From Podocnemis expansa (taxonomy: Eukaryota; Chordata; Testudines; Podocnemididae): 64,000 nt of DNA. The stretch is taken from contig ML682067.1 of NCBI GenBank assembly GCA_007922195.1, positions 1,440,357 through 1,504,356 of the forward strand. Direction: 5' to 3'. The notes under the pieces are model-generated. The model searched no databases, was not told the DNA's origin, and saw only the letters and a list, made by a program, of their open reading frames with translations. The position numbers and the translations under genes are program-made. Of the stretch, positions 47,208 through 59,313 are shown piece by piece (position 1 is the first letter of the stretch; each line of letters opens with the position of its first letter).

Positions 47208-47784
47208 GGTAGTGGGCTGGGAGCTGACCCTTGCATACTACCATGTCACAATAAATTCAGCTTTTTAGGAAACAACTCTAAAATCAATGTTATTTCATTC
47301 CATTTTTTCAAAGTATTTAAAAGATCTGTTTTGCATTCAAATGACAAATCTTTTCTACCAGTACAATACTGGTCACTTGTTATTGCTAGTCTGAAAGAAT
47401 CACATCCAGAGAAGGGCAATTTTGGGGAAATAAATTAACAAAAGATCAAAGAATGAAAAGGACATATGCACACACAATACCAGTGTGATAAAACTGCAAA
47501 GCCACCTGGTAAGCATAGAATACACAACAGTGGCATAAGAGGGTTGATAAAGACATTGCATGAATAACTTTTTTCTATGTGTAGTAAAGCAGGTGATCCC
47601 AAAAGAGTAAGACTAAACCTTGATGCTACACCATCAAGTATTCTGTATGCAGCACACATTTAACTAGGTTAGACATTTTGGAGGGAGCTTTAAAAACACT
47701 CCTAAACACTAATTTTGTATTATCCCATCTGGATAGACAGATGTATTAGTACTACATCCAACTGAACAGGAGTAAGAGGAAGAG

Positions 47785-47787
<3 letters not shown>

Positions 47788-47843
<56 letters not shown>
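47788..47843. repeat. (CA)n microsatellite, 56 bp
   Basis: Uninterrupted ac/ca dinucleotide run. Confidence 0.95.
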
Positions 47844-47849
<6 letters not shown>

Positions 47850-49399
47850 CCCAGGTAAATATCACTGCTGTAAAATTTGATCTTGAAAAAAGCAGAGTAA
47901 AGCAGCATAAAACCATATTATTGTTTTAATGATCTGAGGTATTCTTAATTAACAGCACAGACAAGGAATTTGCTTGTGCTTTAATCTATAAATGGCCAAA
48001 CTGAAACCAAAGGGAGCCTTTGTGCTTGGCTCTCTTCTGTCCTTCGTGGAAAAGGATATTACTTACCTTTTTCCACAGAGAGATATTTACATTAGGAAGG
48101 AGACAGGCCAGGATTTCACCTAGAACCTTTACTGACCCAGTGGGGAAAAGCTAATAAAACCAGTGACTAATTTTTGAGTCGCTAAGGAACTACAGTCAGA
48201 GGAGTCTAAGATGGCTGAGCAGAGCAACCAAATTAAAAGGGAGAAATAAAACTCCACAAAAGGAAAACTTCAGGTTTTTTTCCAGTTATGCATGCTTTGA
48301 AGCTGAGCTGATGACCTGACCCTCCATTCTTAAGCAGGTAAAAGTAATTCATATTGACTGCAAATGAAAATTTGCCAAGCAAAGCTTTCAGGATTTGGTC
48401 TGTTAATTTTTAAAAAGCATTTTGTTAATTCATGGATCTCTGATGTTCCAGTTCAGTTTCAAATTAAATACATCATTAAGCATTTTAGGTTTTATAGCAT
48501 GGAAACAAAGCCTGTGACTTCCTCCTCTTCCTTCTGATGTCCCCAATACATGAACTGAAAGGAATTTGCAGTTAACTTTCTCTTTCCATGTTGCTGTGCT
48601 AGATTTTGTTTGAAAACAAAATCACAAACTTGAAAATACACTCAACAACTGAAAGAAGAGTTTTTCTTTGTTTTTGTACTTACAAATGAATAAATGTGGC
48701 AGTTGACCTACTCCACTAATGTATCTTCTCCTTAGCCATCCAAGCGTCTACAACACCTACATATTTTTATCTGTAGCCACTATCAAATTAGCAAACTACC
48801 TCCATAACACTTACTCTTACACAATTTGTAAGTTGCTTTTGAAAACAAATTAATCTTCAGCATTGTGCAGTACTAATCCATTATATTATGTTCAATAATA
48901 CAATCAGACAGACATTCATTTTTTTCTATAATCAATAGCAAAGACAGATTTCACAGGGAAGTCTCTGTTCTTTGGCCACTTTATCAACCAACTGCAAAGT
49001 ATAAATTTAATCAAGATTATACTGTCAAAGAAAAAGGACCATTTCATGGAATATGCTGTCTCTACATAATAGCACTTTACACACACACAAGGAAATTTAT
49101 AAATTGATTTATAAGATGTTTTTATTTTTATTTGATAAATGTTTATAAAAATAAAAATAAACTGCTCTTTTTCTTCTACTATGTGCTTTACATTATGTAG
49201 GTAATTATCCATATATCAAATACAATTGCTGGTAATTTGGGAGTTGAAAGTACTTGTACTTAAATTTATACTTATCATGTGTGCATCACTTTCATAGCAT
49301 GTTTGTATTTAAGTATTTTGGTAATGTTGTATTTGGCACTCATATGCAAGTCCTTTTTATCAGGACTTACACAACTCTGCAAGTAGGTTAGAAATTTAT

Positions 49400-49494
49400 T
49401 GCAGGATTGGGTGGCTGAGGTTTTGTGGCCTGCATTGTGCAGGAGGTCAGACTAGATGATCATACTGGTCCCTTCTGACCTTAAGTCTATGAGT
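49400..49494 (+). repeat. CR1/L3-like 3' end fragment
   Basis: gcattgtgcaggaggtcaga, ctagatgatcatactggtcc and cttctgaccttaagtctatg form a LINE 3' terminus close to that at 14720. Confidence 0.75.
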
Positions 49495-51052
49495 CTGCTG
49501 TGCCTGAAACAAGTTCTGTCTTTTGGCTTCCTCCCAAGTCCATGCTCACCACTGTTTCTTTAGTTTTCTACTGGCTTTCTGCTCTCTTTCTTCCCACCCT
49601 TCACACACCCAAACACACAGAGCTACAACTATTCAATATCTCAGGCCCTGTGTTTGGAATCAGATGCCAGGAAAACCCTTCAGTCCATAATTTAGCTTCT
49701 ATTCAGACCTTTCCAGTTAGCCACTACCTTGGGTAGGGGCTGTTATTATTTTGAACTTACACTATAGCTTCTCTCATTTAGCCTAGATGAATAGTGATTA
49801 GTAGGTGTATCCAGCTTTGACTAGCACTGTGACTGATTGCAGTCATTAACACCTTCCAGCATAACTAGTACTAAGGTTTTAATTATTGTATATTATGAGA
49901 ATTTCTTTAACCATATATTATCTGAAGTAAATTTTCCTAAAAGAGACTATCAAAGCAAGGGAATTTTTAGGATGAATGGAAATGTGATAATATTTTTTCA
50001 TGTAAGCAATTAATTATATTTTAAAAATAGGAAAAAATAAAACAAGAATAAAGCTATATTGAAACTTGGAATTCCTTTGTGTGGGACTGTGGTTTCCAAA
50101 ACACTTTATCAGTTGCAGGGCCTAAGCATTGTTTGCATATAAATAGGGTTTTCGCTGGTGTCTCATTTTGCTTTAGTTTTTCATATTTAATTTATTTTTT
50201 CATATTTGTTTTTAAACTGCTTCTTTTGATCATCCTTGAAAGTTTCAAAGGTAATAATGTGTTGTTTTTCCGTCATTTCTCTCTTGTGAAGTGCCTCAAT
50301 CTCACTCAACATAGTCCCGGTCCCTCTGTTCAAGCTCTACTCTCACAAATTATACAGCATTTTGATCAGGTCTGTTAAATTAGATAAAGGAATTATACTT
50401 GGCTTAGTGGGCTATTTGCTAACACACTTACACTCCAGAAATGTCTTTCCCTAGCATAAGTTACAAATCAGAGAAAACCCTAAATGGTCAGAGGAGTCTA
50501 ATGATAGCTTATCCCCAGTGTTGTTCTTGCACAGGCCTTCCTGCTTGAATAGATGAGGGTTAGGGTTAGCGCTGTTTTACCATGTGAGCAAAAGGGTTAT
50601 TTCTTCTGGGGAGTGCTCTGCAAGTCCAGTAAAGTTGTCAAACTCCACCTTCCACTCTCTTCAAATCATCTTTCAACCCATTCTCCCCATCTCCTGATCT
50701 TTGACAATCTTGATATTTAGGATTGATACACATTATAACAGTACAGAATACAATTTATTGGTAGGTATTGATTTAGTCTATTTAAAACAGTGTGGTACCA
50801 AGAATGCCTAATATTACAACCTATAGAGAACAGGATACAGGTTACAATGTGATAGTCAGAAGCATAACAAGTTACTACCACTTCCACTGTACATGGTAGA
50901 CTTTTCTTAAATTTACATCTTCTGGTTGAAGCATATTGAGCCCTACCAGACCTGAAGTTAAATCATTCACACAGAAAGAAAACTACAAATTGCACATTTT
51001 CATAAAATAGTTCACATTTCAATAGTACCTTCCCCTCAGAGGATCTCTAAAT

Positions 51053-51353
51053 GCCTGTCCACATGGTCTATCAGTCATATTAGAAGGATGTAAATTCTAG
51101 TGAGCACTAATGTGCTGCAGGAAAACCTGTTGTGTGGTTCCCTGCTGGTACACACTAAAAGTTCCCTCATGGGTTAAAAGAGTACTGTTTGAAAAAGTAC
51201 TGCAGTAGTTCTCACCACAAAACTTTTAGGGTATGCCAACAGAGTTTACACATCCCAGCAGAGTCCACACAGGCCACTTAGTGTGCAAAATGCTAATGCA
51301 TGTTAAAATTTATACCCCTTTAAAGCAGACTAATGCACTAAATAGACAAGCCC
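51053..51353. repeat. MITE-like element with 'gcctgtcc..agacaagcc' ends
   Basis: gcctgtccacatggtctatc at the left and aatagacaagccc at the right are inverted imperfect ends. The interior has gtacacactaaaagttccc and gcagagtccacacaggcc, typical of 'tctacac' MITEs. No target duplication was established. Confidence 0.45.
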
Positions 51354-53945
51354 ATAGTGCTTAAATATTAACAATTTATCTGTTCTGACAGAATGCCTTG
51401 AGATATTATCCCCATTTTACAGGTGAGTAAACCGAGGTATGATTTCTCTAACATTGTACTGTACATGAAGACTCAGGAATGAACATGGGATCTAATAATT
51501 TTTAAAACTTTCAATTTTCTAAGTAAAAGAAACATACAAATATTAAGTTCTCAAGGCTACTAAATAGGTAAGTTTATCCCCCTGATAGCCACACCCTTAG
51601 ATGCAGATATTCTTACTGTTTGTGCACTGCATCAAACAAGCCTGTTATAAAGTTTTGGTTTTTAAATATTAGTTTTAGGAACAATACAAACATACATTAG
51701 ACAGATCCAATGGAGGCATCAATCTATGAACTAAAAACTAATCCTGGCTGACGTTATGTTAGAAAAGACGCTGGTTGGATTATTTCATTTTTAAAAGACA
51801 ATTCTGATTTCAATTGTGATTTTACAGTTTTCCACTATTTCAATCCAACCAGTGAAACAACCTCCACAAATACAAAGATCTAAGACAGAAATGTGAATCT
51901 TCAGTGTTAGGTATTAGAAGGGAGGCAATAGTCAAGCATGTTCTATCAGGCACATTTCAGCCTCTTACTTCTTCCTGTCCTGGGTTTACCCTATGACCTT
52001 CATATTTGCACTCAGTTACATTGACCAAGTTACATAACAACTTTGAATTATCTTTCAATTTTGTCCTTATTTCTAGTTGGGTTTCTGGGATATAGTTTTT
52101 TAATTAAATCAAGGCAGATTTCCACTGATATTGTAACAGTAGCTCACTCCCGTCAACTTCCTCCAAAACTACTTTCAATGACTTTTGCAAGTTGAATACA
52201 TCTCTGAAAAGTCCCTTGTGTAAAGTGAATGCTAAGGGGACTTTTTTTTTCTTTTTTTAAATCAAAGTCCTACTCTTGGTGTAGGCAAATTTCACATTTA
52301 TAGCAATTGGATGCACATAAAGGGAGCATGCTTTCTGGAAAGTTCCACCAAGTATATTTCTTGTAAGTTTACAGAGCAGGGTGGCCTTCTGGGAAAAATA
52401 TTTGGGGACTGGGAATCGGGAGAAATGGGTCATACTTCCATCATACTTCTGATGTCATCTTGGGCAAATCAAAGCCACTTTATCTATAAATGAGTGTATT
52501 CCTTTATCTCTCAGAGGTATAACAAAGACACTAAGTACATCACAAATAATGTTTGATATCACAGTTACAGGAATAATAAAAGAACATATATGAGACAGAC
52601 CAACTGGGGACATCAATTCCACATGAAATAAGATACTTGTAAGGCTGATTGGGAATTTCCACCATGTGTTTCAGCATAATATAAACCCTGACGTTCTCAG
52701 TACTTTCTTTTTAAAGTAGTTATATGTCCATTCACAGACTGAAATTAGATACTAACGTTTATAAATCTTACCAACAAAAAAAAAATCATGTGTCTTATTA
52801 ATCTACCAATGCAAGCCAATCTCCTGTTTAGATGGAAACGTGATTTCCCTTGAATCACTTGGCGGTAACATAGCAGTTTCTATCAGCTTCTTTGCAATGA
52901 AAGAAAATGAGCAAATAATTGAACTAGTTCCGAATGAGTCCTTGCTGTTATGATCACAAAGTGGTGAACAATGTTACAACCAAGTTTTACAAGAGAGATG
53001 AACTAGACGGGAAAAACTACCTAGTGGTAATGGAGGTACTAAGATGTTAATCAAGTGATCTGACAAGAACAGACCTTATTCTGTTCTTGGAACATGAAGA
53101 AAATAAATTCTTGGTATTAGCAGCTTTCTGGCTGCAGCATCTCATTATCTCTGACATGAAGAGGAGTCTGTCAGAATTGCTGTAGGATAAGAACAACTAG
53201 ATGTAGAACAGTTATTTGTTGTTTTTCTCAAACAAGATCTTTAAGGTCTTGGGTTGAAAATGTTTCCTGTAAGTGGCACCTATCAGCCACAGGAAAGGCT
53301 GTTAATGAACTTAGAATTTATCTCTAATCCATTATTTCAATGAGAGGGATCTGTACTAACCCAGCATATCTGGAAGACATGTAGGCAGCGAAATGGAATC
53401 TACAAATGCTTCAGAACCATGTTACCAAAGGTGAAAGCCTAGCATATGTTCAGTGAATTATTGGGTGGAGAGGACAGTTCTGACTTCAACTGAATAGAGA
53501 TCCCATCCATCTCTCTTTCCAACCCCACAAAAGGCAGGAACACTCATGTCTTCTTTCAAAGATTGCCAACTAGGATCCCTGCAGGAGGTAATATAATTAG
53601 ACAAGACAGGCCAAACCTGTATCTATTTGGTGCAAATTTAACTTTGGTACTTCTCACAAAACAATGCTTTAGGGAGCTTGGAGTACAAGACACCCTCAAA
53701 AATCATTCTCTCATTGCTTTTCAGTTTTTATCCTTTTTTCCATTTAATATCTTAGTAACAGATTGGGAAAACTACACTAAGACCTCTGGAAGTTAGGTGT
53801 AGAAATGTACAGATCATGCTGACTGCTCAAACACATATCAGACAAGGATACTTGTTCTCCTTGCAAAATATTTTACAGTCTACTCAGACCTGTCCAAATG
53901 CAATGTAAAGCAAAATCCCTTGAAGATTGCTTCTAGAAACCAGAG
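51354..53945. other. No recognised feature
   Basis: About 2.6 kb of AT-rich DNA. Frames are short and unconvincing. Confidence 0.4.
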
Positions 53946-54185
53946 GGGTGAGGAAATATTTTTTATTGGATAAGCTTCCACTGGTGAGGGACACAAGCTT
54001 TCATTAAAAACAACAAGCAGTTGTGTGGCACTTTAAGACTAACAGATTTATTTTAAGTGCCACACAACCGCTTGTTGTTTTTTTTACTGGACTAGACTAA
54101 CACGGCTATCCCTTTTGAAATTGACAAGCTTTCATGCCACACAGAGCTCTTATTCAGGTCTGGGAAAAGTACTCTGAAAATTGCA
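53946..54185 (+). repeat. Dispersed repeat 'ggtgaggaaatatttt', copy 2, split by PLE
   Basis: Blocks ggtgaggaaatatttttt, ctggtgagggacacaagctt and, after the insertion, cacagagctcttattcaggt and gggaaaagtactctgaaa follow the order seen at 30030-30240. A PLE insertion occupies 54005-54123. Confidence 0.65.
54005..54123 (+). mobile_element. Minimal inverted PLE tail with 12-bp target duplication
   Basis: At 119 bp it is the shortest inverted copy. The minus arm (aacaacaagcagttgtgtgg, cactttaagactaacagatt) joins the plus arm (aagtgccacacaaccgcttg, actggactagactaacacgg, ctatcccttttgaaa). It is bounded by exact acaagctttcat at 53993-54004 and 54124-54135. It lies inside another repeat that is continuous once the insertion is removed, so the duplication and the boundary are secure. 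Confidence 0.88.
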
Positions 54186-54188
54186 GGA

Positions 54189-54462
54189 CTGGTCTATACT
54201 AAAAATTTGCATCAGTGTAGGTACACTGATGCAGCTGTGCCACTATACCACTTCTGGTGAAGACTCTCTAAGACAAAAGGGGAGAGTTCTCTCATCAGCC
54301 AGATAACTCCACTGCACTAGAGGCAATAGCTATATTGGTAGGAAAAGCAGGAAAAGCTCAACGTCAGAGCTTAGTTATGCTTATTTATGTTGCTACAGGT
54401 GTGAACTATTCAAATCCCTGAGCAACACGGTTATATCAAAATAATTCTATAGAGTAAACCGT
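54189..54462. mobile_element. MITE with 'ggtctatact..agagtaaacc' ends
   Basis: ctggtctatactaaaaattt at the left and taattctatagagtaaacc at the right are inverted. The interior gtaggtacactgatgcagc and agcaacacggttatatc is characteristic of a common reptile MITE. The superfamily was not determined. Confidence 0.6.
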
Positions 54463-54689
54463 GGCACAGCAATATTCACAATGGAACAGAGAATAAATAG
54501 TTTGCGCACACATTGTAAGAAGCAATCATTCAAAGTTGAATGGCCTTTTACCACTTTAGTGGGAAGAGTATACTCATTGATTTCACCCGCATAGTTATTG
54601 AGCATTCAATGTGTGGGATGAGGTATACAACATGTGATAAGTATGTGTAGGATTCATGAATCTTGAAAGGTGTGTTTTTGAGGTGTTGC

Positions 54690-55252
54690 TCAATTCAATA
54701 CAGACAAATACACGAAGTACTCCACTTAGGAACCATCAATAGTACACATACAAATGGGAAATGACTGACTAGAAAGGAGTACTGCAGAAAGCGATTTGGA
54801 GGGGTACTGTGGATCAAAAGCCAAATACGAGACAACACCATCACCTTACTGTGAAAAATAACTAATGCATCAGTAGGGGTAGTGTAAGCAAAACACAAGT
54901 AATTCTTCCATTCTACTTTGCCCTGATAAGACCTCAACTAGAATAGTGTGTTCAGTTCTGGTTGTCACATTTCAGGAAAGATGTGGACAACTTAGAGAGT
55001 ATGGAGGAGAGCAACAAAAATTATTAAAAGTCTAGAAAACATGGCCTAGGAGGAAAGATTGAAAGGAAAATAAACAGGTTGGTTTAGTCTGGGGACGAGG
55101 AGGTGATTTGCAAATACATAGAAAGTTGTTACAAGGACAAGAGTGAAACTCGTTCTCCTTAACCAGTGAGGATAGGACAAGTAGTAATGGGATTAAATTG
55201 CAACAAGGGAGATTTAGGTTGGAGATTAGAAAAACTTCCTGTCAAGGTATTT
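54690..55252 (+). repeat. CR1/L3-like LINE 3' portion, sense
   Basis: Decayed LINE sequence with ggaggagagcaacaaaaatt, gtctagaaaacatggcct, gagattagaaaaacttcctg. It abuts a minus-strand CR1 that begins at about 55262. Confidence 0.7.
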
Positions 55253-55885
55253 AAGCACAGTAACCAACAGGGTTGGAAAGAGCGTTTAGGAAGTCATCTA
55301 GTCCAATCCCCTGCTCAATCATCCTAGCCAGATCTTTGTCAAACCACACCTTAAAACCTCTAAAGATGGAAATTCCAGCACCTCTTTAGGTAATCCAACC
55401 CATTCTAGTGCTTCACCACCCTCCTAATGAAAAAGTGTTTCCTAATATCCAACCTAGACCTTCCCTGCTGCAACTTGAAACCATTGCTCCTTGTTCTGCC
55501 ATCTGCCACTACCAAGAACAGTTTAACTTCATCCTTCCTAGAACCACCATTCAGATAGCTGAAGGCTACTATCAAATCCACCCTCATCCTTCTCTTCTGC
55601 AGACTGAACAAACCTAGTTTCCTCAGCCTTTCATCAAAAGCCATGTGCTCCAACCCTCTAATCATTTTCACTGCCCTCTGCTGGACCCTCCAATTTGTTT
55701 ACAACCTTCCTAGCATGGGGTAGGATCCGAAACTGGACACAATACTACGAACATGGCCTCACTAATGCCAAACAGAGAAGAATAATCACAGCCCTCAATC
55801 TGCTGGCAATGCTCTTATTAATGCAATCCAAACACGCCATTAACCTTCTTTACAATAAGAGTACACTATTTGCTCATATCCAGCT

Positions 55886-56057
55886 TCATTTTGGGGGTGG
55901 GAGAGACCCAGCTGAAAAAAATCATTTATACCTATGACCCAACAGTTACATCTTACATTTCAGTCTTTTGGCAGCGGCAGCAGGAGGGTACCACGACCCA
56001 GTGCCTGAGGGTCTGCAACCTAGTACTGGGTCCTGACCCTAGGTTTGAAAACCACTG
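55886..56057. mobile_element. hAT MITE, 'tttgaaaaccactg' family, left end eroded
   Basis: The right end, aggtttgaaaaccactg, is intact. The left end lacks a clear cagtggttttcaaact. The interior (ctgaaaaaaatcatttatac, tatgacccaacagttac, gtactgggtcctgacc) matches the family of 56433-56620 and 61269-61391. Confidence 0.6.
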
Positions 56058-56432
56058 CTGTAATCCACAGGGCCTTTTCTGCAGACCTACTTGTTGTCCC
56101 CCAGTCTATAGCAATGCATGGGATTCTTCCATCCTAAATGCAGGACTCTGCACTTGTCCTTGTTAAAACTCGATCAGATTTCTATTGGCCCAATATTCCA
56201 ACTTCTCTGCATCACACTGTATCCTATCCCACTCCTTCAGCATTTCTAGCATTCTCCCCAGTTTAGTGTTATCTGCAAACTTGCTAAGGGTACAATTCAC
56301 TCCATCCTTCAGGTCATTAATGGAAATGTCACACAAAACTGGCCCCAGGACCAACTCCTGGGACACTTGATACTGGCTGCCAACTATATATCAAGTCATT
56401 CACTGATCACTGTTGAGCTCAGTCATCTAGGC

Positions 56433-56620
56433 CAGTGGTTTTCAAACTCAGGGTCAGGACCCAATACTGGGTCACAGACCCTCAAGCACTGAATTGGCAC
56501 CCCCTGCTGCTGCTGCCAAAAAGATTGGAATGCATTGCTCAAAGATGTAGTTGTTGGGTCATGGGCATAAATGATTTTTTTTCCAACTGGGTCCCGAGAA
56601 AAAAAGTTTGAAAATCACAG
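56433..56620. mobile_element. hAT MITE, 'cagtggttttcaaact' family
   Basis: Starts cagtggttttcaaactcagg and ends aaagtttgaaaatcacag, an imperfect inverted repeat with one changed terminal base. The flanks atctaggc (56425-56432) and atctagtc (56621-56628) match 7/8. The host CR1 is continuous across it. Confidence 0.8.
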
Positions 56621-56935
56621 ATCTAGTCAGCTTTCTATCCACCTTACAGTCCATTCATGAAACCCACAATTGCTGGCAAGAATACTGTGGGAGACTGTAT
56701 CAAAAACTTCGCTAAAATCAAGATACATTACATCCACCATTTCCCCCACATCTCATCAATCATCTCATCATAGAAGTCGATCAGGTTGGTCAGCCATGAC
56801 TTGCCTTTTGTGAATCCAAGCTGACTGTTCCTGATCACCTACCTCTCTTCCAAGTGCCTCAAAACAAATTCTTTGAAGACTTGCTCAATGTTTTTTCCAG
56901 ATCTGGATCCTGATCTACTTCCCCAGCCTAGGACT

Positions 56936-57901
56936 ATTCTAGAATGAGGATATGAGCAATATAGAAGAAAGGTAGGAAGAATAAAAGAAATACAAAAGAC
57001 TGCTATAGCTTCTATTTTAAAAACACACTCATCCATCATCTCCTTGGATATCTTTCTGCCATTGGTTTATTTTGCAGAGATGAAGATCAAGGACACCATG
57101 CTTTATAGAAGTGATTAGTGGCTAAGTGGGCAGCTTTCCAGATTTCTTCTGTGCTTGCCGAGGCCCTTTCTGCTCAAGAAACAACTGTGGAACTGATCCC
57201 TTCTGAAATCAGTTTGTGGCTGAATACTTTTGTATTCAGCACTTGATCCACTTATAGCAATAGAAAATTTAGATGCTTTCAGGCCCAGCAACTGAATAAA
57301 AGGAAACATATAAGCACAATTTTTTTTAATCAATGGATTCAGCTAAGTTATAACTACCCTTCATGGCTATAACAATAATTTAATCATGGTTAAGTTTGAG
57401 GAAAATGAAGACTGTTCTTCAGTGAGATAGTGTCAGTAAAAGCTTGTACTACAAAGATTTCAATTCAATCAATTTTGAACAGAAAAGGTGTCTTTACTAA
57501 AAAGAAGTACAAGGAATTAGATGCCATTAGTTCAAGTGTTTGGGCTATGAGAGCTTATAGTACAATAGACAGAAATGAGGGTGGGTAAAATAGGCGTAAC
57601 CATTTTTAATAGACCTCACCCTCCCCTCCCCCCCAAAAACCACTTACTTGACAATTTTCTATAAGCAGCTTCTCTCCTCATTGGTCACAAATGGGTTAAT
57701 GCCTCCTATGATAGGTGTGAGAAGCATGGAAATGTCAAAAGACCATTATATTGAGATGAGACAGAAGCTACATGCAGAGAGATTTTTCATAAATTTGGTA
57801 TCTATAAACATGTGTGTCTTTGTGAGTAATGCATTCATTGTATTCCAGCTCCAGAGTGGAGACTCACCAAACTTCCTCAGGAAGTTAAAATTAGTAGAGG
57901 G
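56936..57901. other. No recognised feature
   Basis: AT-rich sequence with no gene or repeat signal. Confidence 0.4.
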
Positions 57902-58088
57902 CACTGTTCCCTCTAAGCTGTGCACGTGTGCGTGCGCATACAGGTCATGAAACCTGCGCACATGACAAAATAAAGTGTGCACAAAAAAATTCAATAGTGC
58001 TAATATTTGGTGCTCACAAAGAAATGTTTTTGCGCACACAAACAAATTGTTTGCGCACACAGTCTTTGAGAAATTAGAGGGAACACTG
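57902..58088. mobile_element. MITE with 'cactgttccctctaa' termini (hAT-like), copy 2
   Basis: Ends cactgttccctctaagctg and attagagggaacactg are inverted repeats. A perfect 8-bp duplication gtagaggg lies at 57894-57901 and 58089-58096. The interior gcacaaaaaaattcaatag is shared with 17656-17997. Confidence 0.88.
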
Positions 58089-58543
58089 GTAGAGGGTAAT
58101 TACTGCAGACCCCAAGACAGGTAAATAACTCCAGAGAACTACCACCCCCTGAATGGAATTAGGTGTACTGGTTCAGATCAAGTTCAAGAGGCCTAACAGA
58201 CAACAAAACAGCTTTGGTAGAAAGAGCAAACCCAAACTGGCTAAGAGACCCTCTTTTTGAGCAAAGAACTGACATGAAACTAATCAATGGGGCAAGACCC
58301 TGCTGGAAAGTGTGAAGAATGGGAAACCAGCCAAGGTCTCCATGTGAACAGTGGTTGCACTTGGTAAGCTTAGCATGGCTGTAGGTGGGTGGTTGTTCTA
58401 CATTTTCTCTGTAATGATTTTGTCCTAAAAATAAATACACCCTGGTTTGTGAAAGCTGACTGGTCACTAATAACCACTATCAGAGCCCCTGGGAAAAAAC
58501 ACAATAGCGGGTGCTGGACTGAGGTCACACCTCCTAGAGTAAA
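58089..58543. other. No recognised feature
   Basis: Spacer between a hAT MITE and a PLE insertion, with no signal. A 102-aa frame on the minus strand has no recognised domain. Confidence 0.35.
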
Positions 58544-58757
58544 AGCAGCAAGAGTCCTGTGGCACCTTATAGACTAACAAATTTCTTTGAGCATAAAGCT
58601 TTTATGGCCTACAGCCCACTTCGTCAGGTGCATCTGATGAAGTGGGCTGTAGCCCACAAAAGCTTATGCTCAAAGAAATCTGTTAGTCTATAAGGTGCCA
58701 CAGGACTCTCACTGCTTTTGCTATACACAGACTAACATGACTACCCCTCTGAAAGAT
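58544..58757 (+). mobile_element. Head-to-head inverted PLE tail with 15-bp target duplication
   Basis: The minus arm (gcagcaagagtcctgtggc, cttatagactaacaaattt, cctacagcccacttcgtca) and the plus arm (gcatctgatgaagtgggctg, taggtgcc-type tail, cacaggactctcactgc, ctaacatgactacccctctg) are nearly symmetrical. The bounding acctcctagagtaaa is exact at 58529-58543 and 58758-58772, the longest duplication of the four found here. Confidence 0.88.
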
Positions 58758-58937
58758 ACCTCCTAGAGTAAAGCTCAATGAATTAAAGGGGAACTGCAAA
58801 CCTAAATTCCTCATCTGGAAAGAAAGAGATAACCAGAGGCCTGAGATTTAACAGGAATGACACTGAGTGGGACCACAGAGGTAGAAGAGATGCAATTAAT
58901 CCCAAAACTGTAACACCTCTCATCTGTAGAGCTCATA

Positions 58938-59313
58938 GGCTATGTCCACACATACATCATTTCAAAATAAGTTATTTCAAAATGAGTTATTTTGAAATAA
59001 AGTCTTTATTTTGAAATGTTAATTTGAATTAAGAAAATGTTAATTTGAATCAAGGGAAAGCCTGCTTTCGAAACAGCTGTTATTTCAAAATGGTTATTTC
59101 AAAATAACGCTGTTTGGACATGTTGTTTTGAAACAATGGTGTTGTTTTGAAACAACGTGTCCAAACGGCATTATTTCAAAATAACCATTTTGAAATAACA
59201 GCTGTTTTGAAATGAATGGGGTTTAAGCTGTTTTGAAATGACGGTTCTTGTTTCGAAATGACAGACCCTGTCATTTCGAAATAAGAAAACGTCATGTGGA
59301 CACTCAGTTTTTT
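58938..59313. mobile_element. Palindromic MITE with TTTCGAAA/TTTTGAAA modules, copy 3, cut by gap
   Basis: The left terminus ggctatgtccacacataca, preceded by ata, matches copy 2. The interior has long palindromes such as gttgttttgaaacaatgg and ataacagctgttttgaaatg. A terminus-like gtcatgtggacactcag appears at about 59290-59308, immediately before the 400-N gap at 59314. Most cores are TTTTGAAA. Confidence 0.7.

Larger units (their letters stand above)
45582..47240 (-). mobile_element. CR1 LINE, 5'-truncated, minus strand
   Basis: The 3' end lies at the left (tcatagaatcatagaatca, then tagggttggaagggacctc), the standard CR1 terminus with short direct repeats. Reading leftward on the minus strand, an RT frame (47207-46296) continues after one frameshift as 46309-46061 and then a C-terminal region with scattered stops down to about 45700. 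Sequence upstream of 47215 is unrelated, so the element is 5'-truncated. It appears to be the youngest LINE here. Confidence 0.9.
47241..51052. other. AT-rich, mostly unclassified
   Basis: Contains a (CA)n at 47788-47843 and a LINE 3' fragment at 49400-49494 (listed separately). The rest shows no gene. The 98-99 aa frames at 48916-49212 and 50079-50378 are Phe/Ile/Lys-rich and look like chance frames in AT-rich DNA. Confidence 0.4.
55262..56935 (-). repeat. CR1 LINE, minus strand, cut by two hAT MITEs
   Basis: The 3' end is at left (agggttggaaagagcgttta, gtcatctagtccaatcccct). Minus-strand fragments encode [10 protein letters not shown] (55671-55405) and, at 56366-56163, V-L-G-P-V-L-C-D-I-S-I-N-D-L, F-A-D-N-T-K-L. 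In this last motif the second Asp is Asn. The RT upstream part runs to about 56935. Two hAT MITEs interrupt it at 55886-56057 and 56433-56620, and the CR1 sequence resumes across each. Confidence 0.8.
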
